Assembly: GCA_036365455.1 (NCBI GenBank)
Contig: JAWQUS010000007.1
Coordinates: forward strand, 14,772,001 to 14,836,000
Reading direction: 5' to 3'
Origin: Macrosoma leucophasiata
Lineage: Eukaryota > Arthropoda > Insecta > Lepidoptera > Hedylidae
DNA length: 64,000 bases
Translations under genes and position numbers: made by a program
In this document: in pieces, positions 31,373 through 43,130 of the stretch
Layout of the letters: every line of letters starts with the position of its first letter
How positions within the stretch are numbered: position 1 is the stretch's first letter
The notes under the pieces: model-generated
The model's input: only the letters and a program-made list of their open reading frames with translations
Told to the model about the DNA's origin: nothing
Database searches by the model: none

Positions 31373-31552
31373 TTACATCCGAAAGACGTCCATCCATCTC
31401 CGTTGGACAAAGCCTTTCCCGAAGATGCTCCTAAAAGTGATGTGCGTCATAAGGAAAGAATACGCCATAATTGCCATGCTTGACATGCTGAATGGTGATC
31501 ATAGCGGGGATTGTTTTATGCCGGGACGCTGCTATGCGGTATACTACATATT
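31373..31552 (-). mobile_element. Internally deleted RTE derivative
   Basis: The minus strand reads the RTE 5' block (gcagcgtcccggc ... caattatggcgtattc), then jumps straight to the 3' block (catcttcgggaaaggctttg ... gatggacgtctttcgg) and an ATGATGATGG tail. Same structure at 38105-38285, 49785-49868 and 57495-57690. Confidence 0.7.
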
Positions 31553-32422
31553 ACTCACAGAGAAAAAACCGGCCAAGTGCGAGTCGAACTCGTGCACGAA
31601 GGGTTCCGTACAAAAACTGGCATAAAAATTACGATTATTGGAATACAAATACAATAGAAGAGAATTACAACATATGAGACCTAAAAATTCTGTGAAAATT
31701 TTAAGCGTCTACTTGCTACTGTTATTGATATCGAGCAATAAATATACGAAAAAAAAACACGTTTATTGTATGCCACCTTAGACTCCTTAATATTTTCGTT
31801 ATAGCGGTAACAGAAATACATAGTTTGTGAAAATGTTTGCTTTCTAGCTATCACTGTTTATGAGATACAGCCTGGCGACAGACAGACAGATGGATGGACA
31901 GACAGGCAGACAGCGGAGGATTAGTAATAAGGTCCGTTTTATCCTTTGGATACGGAACCCTAAAAGAGACAGAATATGGATACAGAATAGTTTAAAAATA
32001 TTCGATATGATTCTTTAAATTGTCGTAGGTAACTTTTTTATTTCTGAATCGATTGACATGAAACAAACACTAAATGTTAAGTGAAACTTATCACAATATA
32101 TAAATGGAAACTGTAAAACGAATAAGCCATTTCTGAAATTAGCGTGTACAAACACACAGACAAACAGACATTTTTTCGGGATAAAAAGTGTGTGTGTTGT
32201 GCGCCAAACGATAAAATATAATTATACCAAATTTCATCGTAATCGGACCGGTAGATTTTGTGTGATGCTTGAACAAACAGACAGACAGACAGACAAAAAA
32301 TTTCCTAATCACATATTTGTGTTCGGTATCAATCTAGTAACATCCCCTGGTATTTATTTTTTGAATATTTTTAATGTACACAATTTATACTTCTACAGTT
32401 TTATTATAAGTATAGATATAGA

Positions 32423-32520
32423 TAACTCAAAATACACCAAGAAAATTAAATAAAATAAGACCACCACACGCCTCTTTCAAGGTTCCCGCAAAAAAACCTT
32501 GTTCAAAACCCCAAAAATAA
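32423..32520 (+). repeat. Repeat family C, second piece
   Basis: actcaaaatacaccaagaaa ... ccacacgcctctttcaaggt continues family C after the Helitron-like insert. A small deletion relative to the copy at 46300. Confidence 0.8.
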
Positions 32521-33414
32521 AATACAAAGTATAAGTACCTTAAACTACAGCTAAGTTCATGTCGGGACAAGCGCAATGTAGTCCAGTATTTTTTTCCTAT
32601 TACATTTTATAAGTTGATCGACTCTCTTTAATTTCTCGGAAAAATTTTGGTTTTGCTTAGCCATGTCGTGTTCCTTTTAATCGTTTTGTTTTATTTGTGG
32701 TATATTGGATTGTTACGCTAAATGAGTATAACTTCTTACGTGCGTACCTAGTTTTTTAGTGTGACTAAGAATATAATAATAAAAATAATATAATGTAATT
32801 ATACCAAAGCACAGTTTTCCGAACATAGCTGCGGATAGACAGCCGGACGGACGGACAAAGTGTATCGGCAAGGGCGCATAGGATGCAGGCTACGAAACCC
32901 TTAAAAAGCCATGCACAGATTCAATCTACAACACAAAGCTCCGTTACTTGTTCAATTATATTTTTTGGAACTAATTGAATATGAATTATAATATTATTAT
33001 GTAGCGGGAATTTTAATTTCTGCACGTCAGGTAAATCAAATGTTTAATTGAAGCCATAGAGCTACACGGGCCACCGGAGGACCGGAGGGGAGTAGCCATA
33101 GCGTTTATTACCAATGCAAAACGGTCTGTCATTTTTTGCGGGGTCAAATTTGTGTGACACACACAACAAAAATCGCCTATTACTGTCAAACTCACACCTT
33201 GACTTTCACAAAATACATAAACACTTCACTCTAACGAATATTGCCACTTTAAAATCGAAAAATGATATTTGTACGTCCCTAACATTTTTGAAAGACCTAT
33301 CCAGCGATATCTTACACTATACATATATGTATAAAACGAAAAAAAATAAGCGCCTTACATGTACACACTTACCCTAAATATTTTTTTTTCACTTTTTTAT
33401 TCATTAGTCGGCGT

Positions 33415-33575
33415 GATTAAGGTTACATACTACATACATACTTGTGCCAAATTTTAAGTCTCTAGCACCAATCGTTTTTGCGTTAAACCGCGGACGGACA
33501 GACAGACAGACCGACGTGGCGAAACCACAGTAGATAGATACTGTGGCGAAACTATAAGGGTTCCTTGTTTACTAT
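33415..33575 (+). repeat. Repeat with gacagaca tract and ggttcc end
   Basis: tttgcgttaaaccgcggacg, (gacagaca)n, and aagggttccttgtttac form the inverse of 43910-44010. Common lepidopteran retroposon end. Confidence 0.65.
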
Positions 33576-33684
33576 TCAATTCATTTATTTGCGAAAATGG
33601 GTACAATTTTTATGAAGATGTTATAAAATAAATATATGTAGCCATCCAAACTATGGAACTCAAAAAATGATTTAATTTTTAGAG

Positions 33685-33815
33685 TCAGATTCACAGAGCG
33701 CACTACGACTTTACTTCGAGCAAAGTACGTTTAGAACTGTCAAAACTCATACTGTACCGACAGTTCTAAGTATATTTAGCTCAAAGTAAAGTCGTAGGGC
33801 GGTCTGTGAATCTCA
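33685..33815. mobile_element. MITE with long TIRs
   Basis: agattcacagagcgcactac plus gactttactt at the left is matched inversely by aagtaaagtcgtagggcggt and ctgtgaatct at the right. Internal gaactgtc / gacagttc also pair. Non-coding. Confidence 0.85.
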
Positions 33816-34154
33816 CACTAGACTCTCTGTAGGACTCTCATTCGGGGGATAAATTGGAGAATATAATAAAGCTTTTAAATTATATCGTGATCCAGGCCAA
33901 TATCTTTAAGATATTATTTATAAGTATATAAGTATGGACCTCAATCATATTCTTTTATAATTGTAACATAAATAGTTCGATCCATAGCATCTATCTATGA
34001 ATACTGTTAATTCCGTCGCTTTAAGTGGTTGTAAGTAGGGTTGCTGAGGATACCTCTTCCTCTTCCTCATAATGAGGAAGTTCCGCAATATTTTGGGATC
34101 CTCAACCGTTTCCGCATCCTCAAAAATTAAAATAAAAATTCCTCTTCCGCTAGA

Positions 34155-34228
34155 ATAGAATAGAATAGAATAGAATATTCTTTATTGTACACCAGAATTG
34201 TAGGAAATACAATTCTGGTGTACAATAA
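34155..34228. repeat. (TAGAA)n and inverted LINE-tail hairpin
   Basis: Four tagaa units are followed by ttctttattgtacaccagaa and its inverse ttctggtgtacaataaagaa around a short loop. The same tail (ctggtgtacaataaagaata) ends the LINE at 49020, so this is two LINE 3' tips back to back. Confidence 0.75.
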
Positions 34229-34734
34229 AGAACGCTACCGCTTCCTCTAAATTTAAGAGGAATTTATGAGGAATTTTGTTGCGCATGCGCGTCGCGTATC
34301 GATGGCAACGCACACGCCGCAGCACGGTGCCAGGCCGAACAGGCGAGCGAGACCTTCCCACCCGCCACCGGCGCTGTTCCTTGATTGTTTGTTTTAATTT
34401 TATTGACATACATTATTTCGTTTATACGCGTACTCAACTTAAAAAATCGAAATATTCGGGGCTTTACAGAACTGTATCTTTACAATACCTGTCTTCTCTT
34501 CCATCAATGTACCAGCAAACGACTTTTTAGCAATGCTGTATTGGTATATGATGAGCTATAAAACCGGTTGTTGGGGAAACAGCGTCCAAATATTTTTTTA
34601 TAAAAATTAACCTCCCTGTTAATGTTAATACCTAATTAACCAAGAAATAAAAACTGCATTCTTATTTTCATTTCAATTCCTAAATGAAATTGTGTCATTC
34701 ACTCATCTTTTTTTTTTGGTGTGCGTGTGTTTTT

Positions 34735-35950
34735 TTATGTCTGTAGGTTGACAGACAAGCAGACGGGCCACTTGATGGAAAGTGGTCAACGTCGCCTATG
34801 AACATTTGCAACACCAGGGGAGTTGCCAACGCGCTGCCAGCCCTGAAGGACTCCTTTGAAGCCATTTTTGAAGAACCTCTTAATGTAGCACCTAGGGAAC
34901 ACCTCAGAGGGAAGTTCGTTCCACAATTTACACGTTCTGGGCAAGAACGAACGTGAAAACCGCACCGTTGAGCACTGCCAGGTGTCCAGTCGGTGTGGGT
35001 GGAACTTCTCTCTTCGGCGGGTAGTACGGTGTAGGAAAATAGATGGTAGCACCATGTCAAACAGTTCAACAGAGCACTCACCATTGTAGAGATGGTACAA
35101 CACGCACATACTCCCAATGTCTCTGCGTAGGCTCAGATGTTCGAGCCTGTCAGTGAGTCCTGAATCGTTAACAATACGAACCGCGCGTTTTTGTAAGGAG
35201 TCAAGTGGACCAAGCTAGTATTTGGGGGCTCCTGCCCACAAATGAGTATGAGTAGTAGTAGCTACCCCGAAGTGAAAGTGAATACTGCCTGGCTTTGTTA
35301 AGCACCCCTAGTTTTTTGGATGCCAACTTGGTCTTACACTCAATGTGACTCCCGAATTGCACTTCGTTCGATATGTCAACGCCCAGGATACTGATACTCT
35401 TACCAACGGCGATCGGAATGCCCTGGAACTGTGGTGCTACAATGCATGGCGTTTTTTTAGCGGTGAACGTGCAGACTTGTGTCCTCAAGGGGTAGAACTG
35501 CATTAAATTAACTCGACCCCAATCCGAGACCCGCTCCCGAGAGTGCTCGATTTCAGACACAAGTCTAGTCCTTCTTTCCTCGATAAGTATCCGAGAGGCA
35601 TTTGCACGGCTAGTGTAGTGTGCATATCCCGTACTATCATCGGTATAGCAATGAAAATTGGAGTTTTGCTCCAACATTTCATTGATGTGCAGAAGAAAAA
35701 GCGTGGGAGATAGCACAGAGCCTTGCGGTACACCAGCGTTGATAGGTAGTCTGTCTGAGCGCTGACAGTCAACTAAGACTTGTATATAACACTCAGACAG
35801 AAAGCTTGCTGTCCAGTTGCATAGCCTCTCGGGAAGACCGTAGGATGGAAGTTTCGCGAGAAGTGCCCTGTGCCAGACCCGGTCAAAGGCCTTAGCAATG
35901 TCGTTGTGTAGATATGTCACTGAACTCGTCCTTAACTGCTGGACCAATTT
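34735..35950 (-). pseudogene. Non-LTR retrotransposon reverse transcriptase fragment
   Basis: The minus strand reads LHNDIAKAFDRVWHRALLAK, then INAGVPQGSVLSPTLFLLHI and CYTDDSTGYAHY (active-site DD present), and SILGVDISNEVQFGSHIE. A shift later come RREKFHPHRLDTW and FLPRTCKLWNELPSEVFP. This is the R1/jockey-type layout (VPQGS, LGV, LWNxLP). 5' truncated inside the RT domain; at least one frameshift near 35190-35110. Confidence 0.87.
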
Positions 35951-36135
35951 TGATGATTCTTTATCGTATGTGTTTTGAGAATGGTTTAGATTTTAGATTC
36001 ATAGTAAAAATAATTAAAAGAGCATTTTGTAGTGGTTATATACTTAGTTAAGTAGATAGAGACAGGACAGTGGATTTTAGGTTGGGTCCTCTAGTATTTA
36101 TATCTTCGTATCATCCTCTTCTCATCTTTCTATAG

Positions 36136-36502
36136 CGCGCAAGGCCTCCCGGCTGGTGTAGAACGCAAGCGATCTACTCGATTAAGCGATACGGGTGCGG
36201 TCGGGTGTGTGACGGGTGACCACTAGTGGCAAATTAAAATGCGCATTTTCGTGCTTCGGAGAGCAGGACGCCGACGGTCCCGGTTGCTATCTACAGATAG
36301 CAGTCGTTAAACCTTGTCGGAGGCTTTATGGGCGGTTTGAAAACATCCGACAGCGGGTTGGCCACTAACCCTTGCAAGCAACTCCACCAACCCGCATTGG
36401 AGCAGCGTGGTGGAGTAAGCTCCAGACCTCCCCTCAAGAAGGGGAGAGACTCGTGCCCAGTGCCCAGCAGTGGGACGTTTCAAGAGTTGCTAGTATTATT
36501 AT
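36136..36502 (+). repeat. 5S rRNA-derived SINE, copy 1
   Basis: The head (36136-36230) aligns to 5S rRNA through its internal promoter: gcgatctactcgattaagcg (box A region), tacgggtgcggtcgggtg (intermediate element) and gtgacgggtgacc (box C). The body has tagcagtcgttaaaccttgt, and the end gcccagcagtgggacg resembles RTE LINE tails. Pol III-type retroposon. Confidence 0.85.
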
Positions 36503-37080
36503 GTCATCTGCTTCCTCTTCCTCTTCCTCATCCTCTTCCTCATAAAAATATCCTCTTCCTCATCCGCATCCTCTAAATTGGCGCATCACAATTCCTCTTC
36601 CTCCTCCTCTTCCTCATAATCACTTCCTCAACAACCCTAGTTGTAAGTAGGTATATCTATTTTTCTATAATATAAATTCATCACCACTCCGATAAAAATA
36701 TTTTTTAACAATGTAGGTATTTTGAGTAAAATAAAGATTTATCCTTCAAGTAAGTCATGGCTATGAAAAATATTTTCGTGAAATTTTCGTTACATTACCT
36801 ACTTGTATTAGTTAATTACTCCTAATTGTTCTACTTACAAATCGAAAACAAAAACGTCTTTGTACTAATCTGTACATTTTAATGAACACTTTGTTAAAAA
36901 TAATCTTAGATAGGTATGTTAGATTCTTCAATCTTGTTTTCCTATGACTCGTATACAATTTAATCTACCAAATTTATTCTCGTTTCTAGTTGAATCCATA
37001 AATATTGATCCGTTGAAATTGACAGCTATATCACATATACACTATTCAGCTGTATTATGCTAATTATCTTTACTTACCCC

Positions 37081-37217
37081 CTTATTCATAAACGTACATT
37101 AGATACGTTTTAGCTATAGAATGCTTTGTCTTTGTCATTTGCATTGTCAAATGTGCAGGATAGAAAAGGACAAAGGAGACATTAGCAACACTTTAGCTAA
37201 AATATGTTTATGAATAA
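37081..37217. mobile_element. MITE, cttattcataaa ends
   Basis: cttattcataaacgtacatt and gtttatgaataag are inverted; internal gttttagct / agctaaaa also pair. It abuts or interrupts the start of the Helitron-like right copy. Confidence 0.8.
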
Positions 37218-38104
37218 GAAACTGTAGCAGTGAAAATTCTGTACATTGAAAATATTTAAAAAATAAATACCAGGGGATGTTACTAGATCGATACCAAACC
37301 CAAATGTGTGATTAGAAAATTTTTTGTCTGTCTGTCTGTCTCTTTGTTCAAGCATCACAGAAAAACTACCGGGCTGATTATAATGAAACTTAGTATGATT
37401 ATATTTTAACTTTTGGCGCACAACACTGGGTACTTTTTATCTCGGAAAAGTGTGAGTTTGTCTGTGTGTTTGTGCACGCTAATATCAGAAACGGCTTATT
37501 CGATTTGCGGTTTTCTCTAATATATTGTGAAAAGATTCACTTAACATTAAGTGTTTGTTTCATGTGAATCGGTTCAGAAATAAAAAAGTTATGTCAATTT
37601 AAAGAATCATATCGAATATTCTTAAGCTATTCTGTATCTTAGTTATATCTTTTAGGGGGTTTCGTACCTAAAAGGTAAAAACGGACCTCTTTATTACGGA
37701 TTACTCATCCTCTGCAGTCTGCCTGTCTGTCCGTCCATCCGTCTGTCTGTCACCAGGCTATATATCATAAACAGTGATAGCTAGAAAGCTAAAATTTTCA
37801 CAAATTAGGTACGTATTTCTGTTACCGCTATAGCGACAAAATTAAATACTAAAATAAGAAAATGAAAATATTGAAGGGTCCAAGGGGGCATACAATAAAC
37901 GTGTTTTTTTTTCGTTTATTTTTTGCTCGATATCAATAACAGCAGCAAGTCGACACTTGAAATTTTAACTGAATTTTTAGATCTTATGTTGTATATTACC
38001 TTCCAACAAACGAGATTTTTATGCCATTTTTTGTACGGAACCCTTCGTGCACGAGTTCGACTCGCACTTGGCCGGTTTTTTCTCTGTAAGTAACATTAAG
38101 CATC

Positions 38105-38285
38105 GCATAGCAGCGTCCCGGCATGAAACAATCGCCGCTATGATCACCATGCAGCATGCCAAGCGTGGCAATTATGGCGTATTCTTTCCTTATGACGCAC
38201 AACACTTTTAGGAGCATCTTCGGGAAAGGCTTTGTCCAACGGAGACGGATGGACGTCTTTCGGATGTAATTATGATGATGGTGAT
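38105..38285 (+). mobile_element. Internally deleted RTE derivative
   Basis: Inverse of the copy in the left arm: gcagcgtcccggcatg, caattatggcgtattctttc, then catcttcgggaaaggctttg and a GATGATGG tail running into the GGT tract. Confidence 0.7.
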
Positions 38286-38695
38286 GGTGAGGGTGGTGGT
38301 GGCGTTAGTGGTGTTGGTGGCATTGGTGGTGTTTGTAGTGGTGGTGGTGGTGGTGGCGTTGGTGTCGTTGGTGGCATAGGTGTTTTTGGTGACTCTGGTG
38401 GTGTTAGTGGTGCTGGCGGTGGTTTTACCGGCGATGGAGGCATTGGTGGCCAAGGTGATATTGGTGGTGTTTTGGAGTTTTGGAGGCGTTGGTGGCATTG
38501 GTTGTGGTGGTGGTGGTGGTTTTGGTGGCGTTTGTATCAGTGGTGGCATTGGTGGCGTAGGTGTTTGTGATGGTGATGGCGTTGATGACGTTGGTGGCGA
38601 TTGTAGTGGTGGCGGTGGTGGAGGTGGTAGTGATGACAGTGGTGGTGGTGGTGATAGTGATGATGGTGGTGGTGATGTTGGTGGCATTAGTGGGT
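38275..38695. repeat. (GGT/ACC) trinucleotide tract
   Basis: About 420 bases of ggtggt/ggcgtt/gatggt. Longer than the partner tract at 31048-31372, so the two have changed length since duplication. Open frames in it are composition artefacts. Confidence 0.9.
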
Positions 38696-39120
38696 AAAAA
38701 TGCACAACGTTAATACTCAATTTTTCTCTTCAGCCGGCTCTTAAGGAGTGCTTATATTATGCATAGATCCATCTTTTATCTTTAGAAATTGACTAAAACT
38801 TTACAAAAGTTTAAAATAGCTTTCTATAAAAAATATTATACATAGAAGTTTAAAATGGCCTTTTCGAAAATACGGTACAGCATAGGATGGATGCGCGTAC
38901 ACATAATTAGCAATTTTTCGCAATCCTAGCAGCCTGTGTGCTTTTATCCCCGATTGGCTATACGTCATAAATCGTATACAGAGAAGCATTACCGCAAAAT
39001 AGATTTTTAGCTTCCCAAAAGTGTTTATGATCCAAAATTAACCAAAATGTATATCCAAAAGCGCTGCCTAAAGTCTCAAAGCCACTATTCCACGCAAACA
39101 AAAGTTGCGGGCACAGCTAG

Positions 39121-40320
39121 TTTGCAATAATTTGGATGCAATAAATTCTGGTCTAAGTAGTTACCTAGTTACTGATAGCTTGTATTTTCAAGAACATACT
39201 TTGACTGTATATTAGGTTCCTGCCGATATTAGGTATATCAGTCTGTGAATCGAGTGCAATGCATCAAAGTGGCTTAGTTTCAAATAGTCTTGCTATATTA
39301 ACGATTGATACTAGGTATTCATTCCGGTGTTTAGGTGATTACCTACATTACTACTTTTACATTTGGATATTAATTTAAGGGATACAATAAACGTATTTGT
39401 AGTTTGTACTTGTGTACCTACAGTTTATTTAACACAAAATTATGTAATTTAATCAAGTTAGGTACATCTTTTTGTGTTCTTAAAGTTTTGCTTATTCAAA
39501 TAATATATGGTGAAATATACTTATACTAAATAAAAAAAAAGTTTGTTAAAGATCAAAATAAAAAGCTACGAATAGTTGAGATTAAAATTCTATAAAATGC
39601 ATTCAATTTTACCTAATAGATTTTGTACACTGTTATAATTATTACGTTGCAGATTTAGTACCAAACAAGTATGGGTTAAGTACCTATTTCAGTTTCTATA
39701 TCTCCCTTATATTGATATTATATTATTATCTTTTTAATCACTAAACTATGTGCCTAGTATCTACTAAAGTACTATACAATAACACTAATCAAAATGATAT
39801 ATTACAATAGTGTGCGAAACACTATTTTAGAACTCATGTTTATTGTCGTTTAATTATTAGATAGGTACCTACATAATGACTATTTCGCACAACACATTGT
39901 GCGTAGGTAGGTTTGTACTTCTAGTTAAGGATTGGACTACATATTTGACTGCATCTAATCTTTTGGTAGATGGAACGGAACATAAAGGTACGTGCACTGA
40001 ATTTATTTAGGACACTCCACGATTGAAGAACTATTATTGCATAGACGTGTGTATCAAGATGTCATCCTATTCAATTCGGCTACCCCTTTAGTTAGTTTTA
40101 TAATAATGATGAATGTTTCATTGTGTTTCCCGCCGAAAATGTAATTACAATGATTTACGCAATCCATGTAAAAGATATGTACTATTGACCCATACATGTA
40201 ATATCACAGACAAAGACGCAGTTGAGTGGAATATGTTACCATTTTTGGTGGTGATGAAGGTCGAATAATTAACATAGGCGGTTTATTACAGTAAGTATAA
40301 TGTCCCGAAATATTGAGCGA
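39121..40320. other. AT-rich intergenic DNA
   Basis: No supported frame or repeat structure. Scattered taggtacctac motifs of the kind abundant across this genome. Confidence 0.45.
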
Positions 40321-40324
40321 TAGG

Positions 40325-40530
40325 GGGTGTTAGGACGCGGGCGGAGAAGGTCGCGGCGGAAACGGCAGCGGCGGCGCGAAGGCGGTGCGCGCACGTGCTC
40401 GCGCGCGACTGCCGGGCCTGCCGCCGCCCTCCGCCGCGCCGCCGCTCGCGGGCCCACGCCCGCCGCCCCAACCCAGCGCCCGTCGCTCCACGCTTAGCGT
40501 CCGAGACCCCGACTACCCGACATGCTCCTG
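40325..40530. promoter_or_regulatory. CpG-rich block
   Basis: About 200 bases of very high GC (gcggcggaaacggcagcggc, gcgcgcacgtgctcgcgcgc) in AT-rich surroundings. Both strands stay open for 60-85 codons; the plus frame ends in RRSTLSVRDPDYPTCSCP and a stop after SIPIP. It may be a first exon or promoter of an unseen gene, or a GC-rich terminal exon. Not resolved. Confidence 0.35.
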
Positions 40531-40539
40531 TCCAATTCA

Positions 40540-41120
40540 TTACATCGATTCAATTCCTATTCCATAAACGTGAACGTTTCAACTTTCACTTCACTATCAT
40601 AATTTTGTTATTCATTCTCAAATTTGGTACGTGTACATTGAGGTTTAGTCAAGTTATGTATTGATCCATTTCTAATAAAATATATTTATAAGTAAGTTTC
40701 ATATACGTAGATCTATCACGCCAGGTCTCATAGGTTGTAGGCAGAAAGCGTGAAGCGCCAATAATTTCTATTCTTTGTTAACCGCCGGTGTATTTTCAGA
40801 GACGTTTTCAACATTCATCATTCTGTTTAGACATTTTCGGCCCACTTTAGGCAATTATTTGACTATTTGGTCTAGGAAGGGCTGACTTGATTTCCCTCGG
40901 CTCCTGTAACCTATACCATATTCGGGCACAATACCTAATACATCTATGATACTCGTATTCGCATTGATGCTTTAGAGTTTTGCTCTATTGATATTCATTC
41001 AATATATCCTACCAAAATCACCTCTATTGGGCATCATGGCACCTCCTGAGAGCCATCAACACTCGCCAATTTCCCGATGAAATACTACTGGTGGTAGAGT
41101 TGCAATGTAGGAGCTTGAGG
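40540..41120. other. Intergenic, nothing assignable
   Basis: AT-rich, no coding frame above background and no repeat with a second copy in the window. Confidence 0.4.
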
Positions 41121-41139
41121 GGGTAGACACCACCACATT

Positions 41140-41375
41140 ACCTAATCTATCTGCCGCCAAATGGTACTGTTCAGCACTATCGTGTTCCGGTTAGCTGGTA
41201 GGTACCTAATGTATGGCCCCGTAATAACTATCACAGAGACATGACAACTATGGTCTTAGAAGTGGCAGCGCATCTGTATTTTGACCTCTGGTCTATGTGT
41301 AAGTGTCTATAGGCTGCAGTCGTCACTTAACATCAATGTGAACTACATGCTTATTTGCCACCTTCATTACATACT
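41140..41375 (+). repeat. Repeat family A, longest uninterrupted copy
   Basis: Runs from ctgccgccaaatggtactgt through gtctataggctgcagtcgtc and acttaacatcaatgtgaact to an AT-rich tail (aaataaaaaaatatatata). It serves as reference for the split copy at 96-291/1633-1700. Confidence 0.8.
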
Positions 41376-41744
41376 TAAATAAAAAAATATATATATGGAG
41401 CGCATGACTTCACATAGAGGCAGCGAATTTTCTGTGCAAAGCATCTCCTACCCGATACATTCAACGAACAACCACTCGAAGTGCAGCTTGAATGTAAAAC
41501 GAGATCTAATGATTGTAAAACGCGCTACCTGAAGGCTCAACCTGCGAATCTTCCTGACAACACAAGCCTATAAATGTAGGTACTTATGAAGACGAAAATT
41601 GTAGATGACCAACTTTAAACCGTTATAGGTACACCCTAAAATATACCTTATCAATGATAGTAATGATACTTGACACAGTTGGTTGACAGAATTATTATTA
41701 TTTTTCACCATATTATTATGGCACCTGGTGGTCGCCAATGTAAA

Positions 41745-43130
41745 TTTTCGTCACTATTTTATCTATGTTAACGGAAAGACTGGTTCACAATGAAATATAT
41801 CCAATGCTTCACAACTTAATAATTAAAGAACAACATGGTTTCGTTAAAAACCGATCAACGAATACGAATTTAATGTTATTTACCTCTTGTCTCTTTCAAA
41901 ATATGGATAAAAGGATTCAAGTTGACGCCGTGTGACTTTCAAAAAGCATTTGACAAGGTGGACCATAATCTTCTACTTGAAAAGATCTCATTTAACGGTA
42001 TCAAAGGTAGTCTTCTTCGATGGTTTGTCTCGTATATAACACATCGCACACAACGAGTGGTCATTGCGGGATGTAAATCGGATGTAATTCTTGCCACGTC
42101 AGGGGTCCCTCAGGGATCAATCCTGGGTCCTTCGTTGTTTGTAATTTTTATCAATGATATTGAACAATGTTTTTTGAATTCAAAATTTTTATTGTATGCA
42201 GATGATCTAAAAATTTACAGACCCATTAAAAGCTTACACGATTGTAAACTTCTACAAGAAGATTTAAATAGATTTAATGATTATTGCCTTAGTAATAAAC
42301 TCTATCTAAGTACATCCAAATGTAACGCTATAACTTTCACAAAAAAAAATATCCTTGAATACGATTATAGATTATGCAATAATAATCTAAACAGAGTAGG
42401 ATCCCTGAGGGATCTCGGGATCATCTTAGACTCTAAACTGCATTTTGATTTACATGTGCAGAAAATAATCAGCAGAGCATTTCAAATGTATGGTTTCGTG
42501 ATGAGATCTGCCATTACTTTCAAAAAACCCAAAACTTATCTATACCTATACAAAAAATTAATTAGATCGCAATTAGAGTATGCCACACAAAGGAATCCTT
42601 ATTACGATAAACAAAATGAGATGTTGGAGAGAGTGCAAAGAAAATTCCTACGAACTATGAATTTTAGATGCCGAATTGGAAAACTGTCATACTTAGATTC
42701 ATTAAACAAATATAACCTGCTTACTCTTAAAAATAGGCGTTTGCTTCTTGGAGCCTTAACGTTATATAAACTATGTAACAATAAAACGGACTGTATATAT
42801 CTCAATAACAGCTTAAAATCACCAACGCTGGAGAGCGTGCACCGCTCCACGCACTCATGCACCTTTACAATAAATTCTTCGTAGACATTGATCTATTTGC
42901 ACTGTCTGAACTTGCATTTAAAAGATCAGTAGTACTTGCTATCACACAAACATAAAATAAATTAGCTATGTCGATTACCTCTCATACATTTTAAGACATT
43001 GTAACTTACCTGTGGATGACGTAGTTGGTTGCATATTTATTATAACAAAATATGATATTGATACTCATTATGTAACACACAATATGTAACTGTTTGTTGT
43101 TCCCAATAAAATAAAATAAAAATAAAATAA
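41745..43130 (+). pseudogene. Non-LTR retrotransposon, RT and 3' end
   Basis: An open 320-codon frame 41922-42884, preceded in another frame by IIKEQHGFVKNRSTNTNL. Motifs: DFQKAFDKVDHNLLLEKI, TSGVPQGSILGPSLFVIFIN, LLYADDLKIYR (catalytic DD), LRDLGIILDSKLHF. One stop or shift near 41930 breaks the RT. The end has (AATAAA)n at 43108-43128. 5' truncated jockey/CR1-type element. Confidence 0.88.

Larger units (their letters stand above)
30601..32422 (-). mobile_element. Helitron-like element, left copy of inverted pair
   Basis: On the minus strand it begins TCTATATC after an A and ends GCACAGCTAG before a T, the A|T insertion and CTAG end expected of Helitrons. It is inserted cleanly into family C. 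The 1.82-kb interior carries a GGT/ACC-rich tract and an RTE-derived insert, but no transposase. Homologous along its length to 37218-39120 in reverse. Confidence 0.75.
34036..36639. mobile_element. hAT-ended element, 2.6 kb, with nested inserts
   Basis: Ends tagggttgctgagga and tcctcaacaaccctA are inverted repeats, flanked by perfect 8-bp duplications gttgtaag at 34028-34035 and 36640-36647, the hAT hallmark. Subterminal DNA is degenerate cctcttcc repeat on both sides. The interior holds other repeats (LINE tail scraps, a LINE RT, a 5S-SINE); no hAT transposase is seen. Confidence 0.88.
37218..39120 (+). mobile_element. Helitron-like element, right copy of inverted pair
   Basis: Collinear in reverse with 30601-32422: same caggggatgttactagat, cagacaga runs, ctcgcacttggccggttttt, GGT tract, and end gcgggcacagctag at 39107-39120 followed by T. 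Its 5' tip is replaced by the MITE at 37081. No coding capacity. Confidence 0.75.

Noticed and set aside
31032..31434. Pro/Thr- and Gly/Val-rich frames in the ACC/GGT tracts, also at 38208-38720
   Set aside because: All frames are open because of trinucleotide repeats; no start context, splice sites or complexity.
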